15,779 nucleotides of DNA from an uncultured Collinsella sp. (lineage in GTDB: Bacteria > Actinomycetota > Coriobacteriia > Coriobacteriales > Coriobacteriaceae): assembly GCA_900754075.1 (NCBI GenBank), contig CAAEBN010000056.1, forward strand, positions 1 through 15,779. Direction: 5' to 3'. The number at the start of each line of letters is the position of its first letter. Position 1 is the first letter of the stretch. The position numbers and the translations under genes were made by a program. The notes beneath the pieces are model-generated. The model did no database searches, had not been told where the DNA came from, and saw nothing but the letters and a program-made list of their open reading frames with translations. Below, piece after piece: positions 6,088-11,544 of the stretch.

Positions 6088-7011
6088 TTACAGCTTGGCG
6101 TCGATGTCGACGCTCTGATACGTAGGGGTCTGCTGGACATAGAGCTTGATGCCCATGTCGAGCAGCTGGTTGACGTCGGCCTTCTGGGTGGCGTCGAGGA
6201 AGACGGAGCTGTCCTTGCCGCCGACCTGATCGGCACCGTCGTGGTTGGCGGTGGCGCCCAAGTTGATGGCGTCGAGCTTGTAGCCCTGGCAGAACTGCAG
6301 CATCTCGGCCGTGTTGCCAAAGACGAACATGACGCGCTCGCCGAGGGTGTTGAGCTTGTCCATCTTGGCGAGGGCACGCTCGACGGTGAAGACGTTCAGG
6401 CGCACGCCCTGGGGCTTGGCCAGCTTAAGAGCGCCCTTCTTGATGTCATCGTTGGCGGCAGCGTTGTCGACGACGATGATGCGCTCGGCCTGAACCTTGG
6501 TGGTCCAGGTAAAGACGACCTGGCCGTGCAGCAGACGGTAGTCAAGACGTGCGAGGACGATCTTGGCGGGACCGGAGCTGTGACGGGATGCCTTGGCCTT
6601 CTTGGCAGGAGCCGCGGCGGCCTCGACCGGTGCGTTGGGGTTGGTCAGACCGGTGCGGGCCTCGTTGATGAGGGCTGCGAGCTCGGCACCCTTGACGGGG
6701 ACGGGGCTCATAGCAAGCGTGAGCGCCAGCGGGATGTTGAAACCGCTGACAACCGTGAACTTCGTGCCGTTCTTGGAAAGCTCGACCATGTTGTTGTTGA
6801 CCGAGCTGCCGAGCATATCGGTCAGCACATAGACGGTGTCGTCCGCGTTGAACGTGGCGATCATGGCATCCACCTTATTGGTGATGGGCTCCTTGTCGTC
6901 ACGAGCAAGCGACACGACGTGGACGTTCGACACGTCGCCGAGAACCATCTCGAGCGTGTCTTTGGCGCCTGCGGCCAGGCCGCCATGAGATGCGAGAATG
7001 ATCTGATTCAT
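6088..7011 (-). CDS. Fused PTS mannose-family EIIA-EIIB protein
   Basis: A 307-residue cytosolic phosphotransfer protein, first gene of the PTS operon. Residues 1-~125 are the EIIA Man domain. His9 in ILASHGGLAAG is the expected HPr-phosphorylated residue, and YVLTDMLGSS holds the usual Asp65. An Ala/Lys-rich linker (about 126-147, with AAAAPAKKAKAS) joins the EIIB domain (about 148-307). There, His162 in LARLDYRLLHGQVVFTW is the phosphocysteine-free EIIB acceptor typical of this family. The start at 7011 has the strong ribosome site AAAAGGAGGAGG (7016-7027). A fused EIIAB is known from E. coli ManX, whereas Gfr systems have separate EIIA and EIIB. Operon order: EIIAB, EIIC, EIID, SIS deglycase. 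Confidence 0.95.
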   Translation of the reverse strand: MNQIILASHGGLAAGAKDTLEMVLGDVSNVHVVSLARDDKEPITNKVDAMIATFNADDTVYVLTDMLGSSVNNNMVELSKNGTKFTVVSGFNIPLALTLAMSPVPVKGAELAALINEARTGLTNPNAPVEAAAAPAKKAKASRHSSGPAKIVLARLDYRLLHGQVVFTWTTKVQAERIIVVDNAAANDDIKKGALKLAKPQGVRLNVFTVERALAKMDKLNTLGERVMFVFGNTAEMLQFCQGYKLDAINLGATANHDGADQVGGKDSSVFLDATQKADVNQLLDMGIKLYVQQTPTYQSVDIDAKL

Positions 7012-7027
7012 CTTGCCTCCTCCTTTT

Positions 7028-7046
7028 CGTTATGGTCATTATAACG
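7028..7046. promoter_or_regulatory. PTS operon promoter with overlapping GntR-type operator
   Basis: On the minus strand 7043-7038 reads TATAAT, a perfect -10, 27 bases upstream of the start codon of EIIAB. A good -35 is not visible, which suggests activation or an atypical promoter. The same bases form an inverted repeat, CGTTAT (7028-7033) with ATAACG (7041-7046). The plus-strand 16-mer CGTTATGGTCATTATA (7028-7043) matches the DMT promoter site at 14 of 16 positions. An operator on the -10 would fit repression. Confidence 0.55.
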
Positions 7047-7193
7047 TCTTATTCGTTGCTTATATTGCTAATTAGTATAAAGACCGTTCGCGGATGAAAA
7101 TCGACCGTTGACGGGTTTAACGTACTTGAAACGTTGGGGCTAGGTAGGCCGGCGCTGGCTGGATAACCCCAGATCAGACGCCTCGCCAATCCC

Positions 7194-8276
7194 CTATCGC
7201 ACGAAGTACCAGGGGCTTTCCTGCACGGTGGGCTCCAGCGCGATGCCGGTGCGCTCGCGGAACAGATCCATGTCCTGCGATTTCTCCGTCCACCACGCGT
7301 TGGGCTTAAAGGTCATGCTCTCAACGACATGACCGACAAACACACTGTTGCGCAGCTTGGAGAAGTCGGTGTTCATAATCAGGATGGACGCGAGCACCAG
7401 CACAATGCCCAGGACCTTGATCGCGCCGGCGGGCTCGGCATAGATGCCAATACCGACCAAAACGGTCGCCACGGTTTCAAACGAAGCCACGACCGGCACC
7501 TTCGACGTCTCAAGATCCATCGAAAGGCCCTGCATATAGAAGATGTACGCAAGAGCCGTCGGAATAAAGCCAAAGCCCGCGAACAACAGAATGAGCTGCG
7601 GGGACATTGCCGCGGCCATATCGGACCACGGAGCCGAAAGCACCGCCATAAAGCATCCGCCAAAGAAAAAGCCCCAAAACGTCACCGCCAGCGGATGCAG
7701 CGTCTTGGTGGCCATGCGACTAAACACAGCCAGCAGCGCACCACAAAGGCCTGCAATCACGCCCGACGTGACGCCCCAAACCGAGAAATGGAAACCGGAC
7801 AGGTCGCCGCTCGTCACCGCGAGCACGCAACCCACAATGTTAAAGACGATGGCGACGAGCTTGTTGGGGGTCACGTCCTCGCGATAAAGCACACGGCCGA
7901 GCACGACGCCAAACACCGGCGAGGTATAGAGCAGCACCGAGGCCGTGGACATGCCGACCTCGCCCATGCACTCGTAATAGCAGGTGTTGGCGACGGCCAA
8001 GCCGACGATACCGACAAGCGCGCAGGGGACAAGCTCTTTAGGACTTGCCTTGAACAGAGCCAGGGGACCCGAGGCTTTTCCCTCACGAGCACCTCCCTGG
8101 CAACCCATAAATGCCAAGACCGGAGCCATTAAGACGGCACCCGACAACAGGCGAAAGGCCGCCATACTCTGAGACGAAACACCCAGGACCGATATTCCGT
8201 TAACAAAGATTCCGATGGTGCCCCACATAAGCGCGGCGATCAGCACCAGCGCATAGCCCAGATTGCTTTTCTTCAA
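7194..8276 (-). CDS. DMT-superfamily EamA transporter with a C-terminal extension
   Basis: A 360-residue membrane protein of the drug/metabolite transporter superfamily. Two EamA repeats of about five segments each cover residues ~5-300. The first starts YALVLIAALMWGTIGIFVNG; the second holds GVIAGLCGALLAVFSRMATK and ends with VLGIVLVLASILIMNT. Members export or import small metabolites and amino acids. The start is TTG at 8276, supported by AGGAGG (8282-8287) 5 bases upstream and a proper N-terminal Lys-Lys before the first helix; no ATG gives a complete first helix. After the last helix come about 55 hydrophilic residues, including the pair WW and ending SPWYFVR, which the EamA fold does not need. 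It lies between SIS2 and the PTS operon. Export of the amine or amino acid released by the deglycases is an inference. I see no clear terminator in the 182 bases before the PTS gene. Confidence 0.9.
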   Translation of the reverse strand: MKKSNLGYALVLIAALMWGTIGIFVNGISVLGVSSQSMAAFRLLSGAVLMAPVLAFMGCQGGAREGKASGPLALFKASPKELVPCALVGIVGLAVANTCYYECMGEVGMSTASVLLYTSPVFGVVLGRVLYREDVTPNKLVAIVFNIVGCVLAVTSGDLSGFHFSVWGVTSGVIAGLCGALLAVFSRMATKTLHPLAVTFWGFFFGGCFMAVLSAPWSDMAAAMSPQLILLFAGFGFIPTALAYIFYMQGLSMDLETSKVPVVASFETVATVLVGIGIYAEPAGAIKVLGIVLVLASILIMNTDFSKLRNSVFVGHVVESMTFKPNAWWTEKSQDMDLFRERTGIALEPTVQESPWYFVR

Positions 8277-8316
8277 CGCAGCCTCCTCGGTGTTGTTTCC
8301 AATATGTTTCGTACTA

Positions 8317-8344
8317 CGTTATAGTCGTTATATACATTTTTCAA
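8317..8344 (-). promoter_or_regulatory. DMT promoter with tandem GntR-type operator
   Basis: On the plus strand 8317-8332 reads CGTTATAGTCGTTATA, a 9-bp tandem of CGTTATA-like units. It matches the PTS promoter site (14 of 16) and the left gntR site (12 of 16). On the minus strand TTGAAA (8344-8339) and TATAAC (8323-8318) are candidate -35 and -10 elements but only 15 bases apart, so the promoter call is tentative. The operator would cover both elements. Confidence 0.45.
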
Positions 8345-8370
8345 GACACAAATCGCCGAACGGAAAAATG

Positions 8371-8450
8371 ATCCGCTGGGGACGGAGGAAAACGGATCAC
8401 TGAGGGGCTGGTCTGAGTCAGTGATCCGTTTTCCTCCGTCCCCAGCGGAT
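8371..8450. repeat. Perfect 33-bp inverted repeat with 14-base loop
   Basis: Bases 8371-8403 are the exact reverse complement of 8418-8450, with a 14-base loop. The arms start ATCCGCTGGGGACGGAGG on the left and end CCTCCGTCCCCAGCGGAT on the right. There is no T-run on the minus strand, so it is not a standard terminator, though such a stem could stop transcription or protect the SIS2 mRNA. It looks like a dispersed palindromic repeat. It lies between the SIS2 stop and the DMT promoter. Confidence 0.9.
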
Positions 8451-8459
8451 TACTTGGCG

Positions 8460-8524
8460 GTTGCGGTGAAATAGTTCCTAAATAGAGGCTTCAAGCCCCC
8501 AAACAGGAACTATTCCACCGCAAC
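8460..8524. repeat. 20-bp inverted repeat with 25-base loop
   Basis: GTTGCGGTGAAATAGTTCCT (8460-8479) pairs with AGGAACTATTCCACCGCAAC (8505-8524) at 19 of 20 positions. The loop itself contains a GGCTT/AAGCC palindrome. On the minus strand it is 36 bases after the SIS2 stop codon. Together with the 33-bp repeat it fills most of the 284-base gap before the DMT gene. It is either an insertion-type palindrome or a 3'-end stabilising or terminating structure. Confidence 0.85.
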
Positions 8525-8560
8525 TTATGAGGACATCGAGCTGTTAGGCCGCTCTATCCC

Positions 8561-9553
8561 CTAGTAGTCAAGCTTCCACATGTAGCGGCGCGTCATGTAG
8601 TCCTTGTGGGTGACGGCGGAAAGCGCACGCATGTAGACGTTGTTGAGGATCGGGGCAAAGATCAGGTGGTTGAAGTACTCGCTCACGCTGTCCTTGATGT
8701 CGTTGAGGCCGAGCTCCTTGGCGTCGAGCTGATAGACGCGCTCGCCACCGTACTGGTTGACGAAGCGGATGCCGCGCTCGTCGTTGCAGCGGCTGCGGCC
8801 GACGCTGATGAGCTGGAACAGCGAGGTGCGCTTGTCCAGAATCTCGAAGGGGCCATGGAAGAAATCGCAGGTGTTGATGGTGCAGGAGTCGATCTGCAGC
8901 ATCTCCTGCACGTTGCAGATGCTAAAGACGTAGGCGGCACCAAAGAGCGGGCCCTGGGCCATGACGTTGATGCAGGGCTTGTCGGCGTTCTGCTCGGCCC
9001 ACTTAGCAGCGAGCGGACGGGTGTACTCGACGGCCTTGCGGTAGATGGGGTCGACCAGGTCGAAGGCGGCCATAGCGGTCTCGTACTCGGCATAGCCCTC
9101 GGTCTGCTGCGTAAGCTCCATGGCGATCATGGTCACGACGGCGGAGTTGGTGCGGCCCATGCAGGACTCGTCAACGGCCAGGCTGTCGTACTGGATCTTG
9201 TAGTCGCAGACCTCGGTGAGGGCGGACTCGTCAACATAGATGGCGATGGTGCTGGCGCCGTGGTCCTTGGCGACCTGGGCGGCGACGATGGTCTCCTTGG
9301 TGCCGCGCATGGACACGACGACAGCCAGGGTGTTCTCGTTGACGTAGGCCGGGGTGGCGTGCACAAACTCGTTGCTGGTGTAGCTGGAGCTCACGACCTG
9401 CGTGGCCTCGTGCTCCATAAAGTACTGGGCAGGATAGTTGCCGCCGTTGGATCCGCCGGCGCCAATCCACACGACGCGCTTGACGCCGCCCTTGTCTGCC
9501 TTGTCAGCCAAAACCTGGGAGACGACATCCTTAACCTGTTCCTGAGTAGTCAT
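8561..9553 (-). CDS. Second SIS-domain sugar-phosphate deglycase, diverged paralogue
   Basis: A 330-residue, two-SIS-domain protein, a paralogue of the SIS gene at 3227-4210 (both end RRYMWKL-x-Y and contain NYPAQYF- or LYPAKYF-like motifs). Domain 1 has IGAGGSNGGNYPAQYF and the phosphate loop SMRGTKETIVAA (about 30-92). The catalytic pair is kept: Glu217 in VQEMLQ and His233 in CDFFHGPFE, 16 residues apart, as in FraB/FrlB and GlmS. The GE of the GExxHGP motif is CD here, and the substrate loop differs from SIS1, so it may take another Amadori or amino-sugar phosphate. The ATG at 9553 has AGAAAGG (9564-9570) 10 bases upstream. It is divergent from the right gntR, with three GCATACAA-type sites between, suggesting control by that regulator. 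It is followed by two large hairpins before the DMT gene. Substrate inferred only. Confidence 0.87.
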   Translation of the reverse strand: MTTQEQVKDVVSQVLADKADKGGVKRVVWIGAGGSNGGNYPAQYFMEHEATQVVSSSYTSNEFVHATPAYVNENTLAVVVSMRGTKETIVAAQVAKDHGASTIAIYVDESALTEVCDYKIQYDSLAVDESCMGRTNSAVVTMIAMELTQQTEGYAEYETAMAAFDLVDPIYRKAVEYTRPLAAKWAEQNADKPCINVMAQGPLFGAAYVFSICNVQEMLQIDSCTINTCDFFHGPFEILDKRTSLFQLISVGRSRCNDERGIRFVNQYGGERVYQLDAKELGLNDIKDSVSEYFNHLIFAPILNNVYMRALSAVTHKDYMTRRYMWKLDY

Positions 9554-9591
9554 CGTGCATCAGCCTTTCTTCTCGTTTGATGCTCTCGATG

Positions 9592-9613
9592 GCATACAAG
9601 TTACATACATGTT
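9592..9613. promoter_or_regulatory. Operator candidate 1 in the SIS2/gntR divergent region
   Basis: GCATACAAGTTA followed by CATACATGTT. It matches 9731-9752 at 20 of 22 positions in direct orientation. ATACA occurs twice with an 11-bp step, about one helical turn. It lies 38 bases upstream of the SIS2 start, within the expected promoter or leader. Confidence 0.6.
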
Positions 9614-9624
9614 TTGGTTATGTC

Positions 9625-9638
9625 GACTAGTTGTATGC
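9625..9638. promoter_or_regulatory. Operator candidate 2, inverted
   Basis: GACTAGTTGTATGC is the reverse complement of GCATACAACTAGTC, an inverted copy of the start of sites 1 and 3 (GCATACAA conserved). It is 12 bases beyond site 1, so the two could bind one regulator dimer each or form a looped complex. Confidence 0.5.
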
Positions 9639-9730
9639 TATATTTGACTTAGAAATTTAGCTGGCGTGATTCTCGACAATCCGTTACCAGCGGTTTTGTT
9701 GTCATGTTGGATACATGCTTGGTTCGGTAA

Positions 9731-9752
9731 GCATACAAGTTAGATACAGGTT
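9731..9752. promoter_or_regulatory. Operator candidate 3, next to the gntR start
   Basis: GCATACAAGTTA followed by GATACAGGTT, a near-copy of site 1, ending 6 bases before the gntR ATG. Binding here would block gntR transcription or translation initiation, fitting autorepression. AAGCAT at 9729-9734 also pairs with ATGCTT at 9715-9720. The ribosome site for gntR is poor (CAGG, 9747-9750) and lies inside this site. Confidence 0.55.
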
Positions 9753-9758
9753 GATCGA

Positions 9759-10481
9759 ATGAGCACTTCGTCGAAAAAGAACTTGGCCCAATACGAGCGC
9801 TTGGCGGGTACGCTTCGCGACCGCATCGCCGCCGGCATCTACGCACGCGGAGACAAGCTGCCGTCCGAGATGGAGCTCATGGACGAATCGGGGCTGTCGC
9901 GCAGCACCGTGCGCCACGCCCTTAAGGTGCTCGTTGATGAGGGCCTGGTGCGCACCGAGCGCGGGCGTGGCGCCTTTGTGGCCGACACGCCCGCGCTCCA
10001 CGAGAACAACCTGGTGTTTTCGAGCTATACCAAGCAGGTCGAAGGCCAGGGCATGAAGCCCACCACGCGCACCGTGGACTCGGGCTTTGCTAAGGCGGCC
10101 GGCAGCATAGCTAAGTTCTTTGACGCCGCCGTGGGCAGCAAGCTCGTCAAACTTGTCCGCCTGCGCTACCTGGACGACGCGCCGCTGTGCTTGGAGACCA
10201 CCTACCTGCCGCCAAGCTTCGAGACGCTCATCGATCGCGATATCAATGGTTCGCTCTACGCCACGCTGCGACAGGAGTTCCATCGCGCGCCGGCACAGGG
10301 GCACAAGACCTTTGAGGTGTGCTATGCCTCGCAAAACGAGGCGTTTTTGCTCAACGTTGAGCGCGGGCAGGCGTTGATCCTGATCACCGACTACGTCTAC
10401 GACACCGACGGTCGCCCGCTCCACGTCTCCAAGCGCATCCAGCGCACCGACCGCGCCAAATACACCGAGCCCATCGGCTAG
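9759..10481 (+). CDS. GntR-family transcriptional regulator, HutC/UTRA subfamily
   Basis: A 240-residue regulator, the only plus-strand gene supported in the window. Residues about 10-78 form the winged helix-turn-helix (LAGTLRDRIAAGIY, LPSEMELMDESGLSRSTVRH, and the wing GLVRTERGRGAFV). Residues about 95-235 are the UTRA effector domain. It is divergent from the SIS2 gene with 205 bases between, the usual layout for a regulator and its target. Three copies of a GCATACAA-type site lie in that region, one ending 6 bases before its own ATG, so repression of both genes is plausible. It is only a distant paralogue of the left gntR (low similarity outside the DNA-binding domain) and its sites differ. 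A phosphorylated sugar amine as effector is an inference from the UTRA family. Confidence 0.94.
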   Translation: MSTSSKKNLAQYERLAGTLRDRIAAGIYARGDKLPSEMELMDESGLSRSTVRHALKVLVDEGLVRTERGRGAFVADTPALHENNLVFSSYTKQVEGQGMKPTTRTVDSGFAKAAGSIAKFFDAAVGSKLVKLVRLRYLDDAPLCLETTYLPPSFETLIDRDINGSLYATLRQEFHRAPAQGHKTFEVCYASQNEAFLLNVERGQALILITDYVYDTDGRPLHVSKRIQRTDRAKYTEPIG

Positions 10482-10518
10482 CGCACCAAACGAGGCAAAC
10501 TGTACCTGATGAACGTTT

Positions 10519-10535
10519 TACCTGCGGTTTTATTA
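10519..10535. repeat. Partial copy of the inner core of the 119-bp element
   Basis: TACCTGCGGTTTTATTA resembles GACCTGCGGTTTTACTA, which lies at the centre of both 119-bp elements. It is about 115 bases to the left of copy B and just after the gntR stop. The rest of 10482-10633 holds no gene or clear terminator that I can see. Confidence 0.35.
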
Positions 10536-10633
10536 AATCTCAAGCCAGCATGGCACAAATGCCAACATCACCTGGCAATACGCGCCGTCCAAGCTCAACT
10601 GTTCCTGCTCAGAATATCCAGTACCGCAAATCT

Positions 10634-10864
10634 AAGTGAGTAGACTTTTCGTGACCTGTCGAGCACACCAAAAACTGTCACCTCTGTGACCTGCGGTTTT
10701 ACTAAGGCAGATACGCCTTGTGCTCGACCTGCGCCAAAAAGTCTACTCACTTAGTTCGAATCGAAGCCAAACGGACCCAAATCGAAGCCAAATTAAGCCC
10801 ATCCGCATCAAAAGACGCGTGAATCCGTACTTCTCGCGGTGGATTGACGCTACAAAGCGGCCAA
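10634..10864. repeat. 119-bp inverted-repeat element with 112-bp conserved flank, copy B
   Basis: AAGTGAGTAGACTTTT (10634-10649) pairs exactly with 10737-10752, and the next inner block TCGAGCACA pairs with TGTGCTCGA. GTCAC/GTGAC gives a small central hairpin. Adding the adjacent CT and AG makes the terminal repeat 18 bp (CTAAGTGAG to CTCACTTAG ends). It corresponds to copy A (2221-2451) ungapped in both element and flank. The flank ends with CTACAAAGCGGCCAA (10850-10864), the same bases that form the HAD stop region. No gene is visible in this gap between convergent genes. Confidence 0.8.
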
Positions 10865-10889
10865 AATAAACCTGTCCCTAAATGGTAGG
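10861..10889. repeat. Palindromic repeat family, copy 3
   Basis: The core at 10861-10885 starts CCAAAATAAACCTGTCCC and ends TGG. It is the reverse orientation of copies 1 and 2. Copy 2 on the minus strand matches it at about 24 of 29 positions including the following TAGG. It contains the stop codon of the GNAT gene (10880-10878) and abuts the copy B flank. Confidence 0.6.
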
Positions 10890-11468
10890 TTTGGGAAGGT
10901 CGGGGAACCAGGTTGGTTTGGGTTGGTTGGGTGTGCGCTCGGCCAGGACCAGCTCCATCCAGCACATGTCGTACCAGCGGCCGAACTTTTGAGCGCAGCG
11001 GTCAAAGGCACCCACCAGGCGATACCCCATATGAGCATGGAAATCCTGACTGTTGTGCGTCAGGTACTCGTCGTCCTTGTCGTGCGGCACGGCAATGAGG
11101 GCGCACATGTTGGTGATGCCCATCGCGACCAGGCATTGCTTGAGCGCGTCGTGCAGCTTGCGACCCAGCCCGCCATGGCGCACATCGCGTGCCAGGTAGA
11201 TCGACGTCTCGACCGACCAGTCGTATGCCTCGCGGCTGTTAAGCGGACTCACGTAGGCATAGCCTACCGGACGCCCGTCCAACTCCATCACCAGATACGG
11301 ATAGCGCTTGAGCGTGCGCTCGATGCGCCCGGCAAACTCCTCAACGCTCGGCACCTCGTATTCGCAGGTAATCGCCGTCTCGCGCACATACGGCTCATAG
11401 ATGGCAAGCAACGCCGGTGCGTCTTCGGGCGTCGCCAGGCGGATCGTCGGCTCGGACATCTCGGTCAT
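10878..11468 (-). CDS. GNAT acetyltransferase, phosphinothricin acetyltransferase/YncA-like
   Basis: A 196-residue GNAT-fold acetyltransferase that would transfer acetyl from acetyl-CoA to an amine. N-terminal TIRLATPEDAPALLAIYEPYV, the PAT-type substrate segment ITCEYEVPSVEEF, and WSVETSIYLARDVRHGGLGR (acetyl-CoA loop near residues 100-115) fit the phosphinothricin/methionine-sulfone group. The body should end near WYDMCWMELVL; the 18 or so residues after it (TPNQPKPTWFPDLPKPTI) are Pro-rich and lie over a G/T-rich stretch and repeat copy 3. The ATG at 11468 has AAGGG 4 bases upstream; an upstream TTG frame was rejected. It is only 25 bases from a strong terminator of the preceding gene, so it has no room for its own promoter there. 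Actual substrate unknown. Confidence 0.9.
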   Translation of the reverse strand: MTEMSEPTIRLATPEDAPALLAIYEPYVRETAITCEYEVPSVEEFAGRIERTLKRYPYLVMELDGRPVGYAYVSPLNSREAYDWSVETSIYLARDVRHGGLGRKLHDALKQCLVAMGITNMCALIAVPHDKDDEYLTHNSQDFHAHMGYRLVGAFDRCAQKFGRWYDMCWMELVLAERTPNQPKPTWFPDLPKPTI

Positions 11469-11493
11469 ACAACCCTTCTCCCTCAAAAACAAA

Positions 11494-11527
11494 GGCCGCC
11501 TTGCGCCAAACCCAGCGCAAGGCGGCC
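11494..11527 (-). terminator. Strong intrinsic terminator or attenuator between aldolase and GNAT genes
   Basis: GGCCGCCTTGCGC (11494-11506) pairs perfectly with GCGCAAGGCGGCC (11515-11527), with an 8-base loop. On the minus strand the stem is followed by TTTGTTTTT, a good though broken T-run. It starts 17 bases beyond the aldolase stop codon. The GNAT ribosome site begins soon after. Confidence 0.88.
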
Positions 11528-11544
11528 CTCGTCATCGCATCAAG

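Noticed and set aside
8276..8561. Transposon with the two hairpins as ends
   Set aside because: The hairpins have unrelated sequences and there is no transposase gene between or near them.
3227..9553. SIS genes as GlmS (glucosamine-6-phosphate synthase)
   Set aside because: Both lack the N-terminal glutaminase domain and have the length and C-terminus of FrlB/FraB-type deglycases.
9644..9672. Promoter for the right gntR (TTGACT at 9644-9649)
   Set aside because: The base 17 downstream (TGATTC) is a poor -10, so the call is too weak to list.
2221..10889. CRISPR array
   Set aside because: Repeats are few, far apart and of different families, with no regular spacers and no cas genes.
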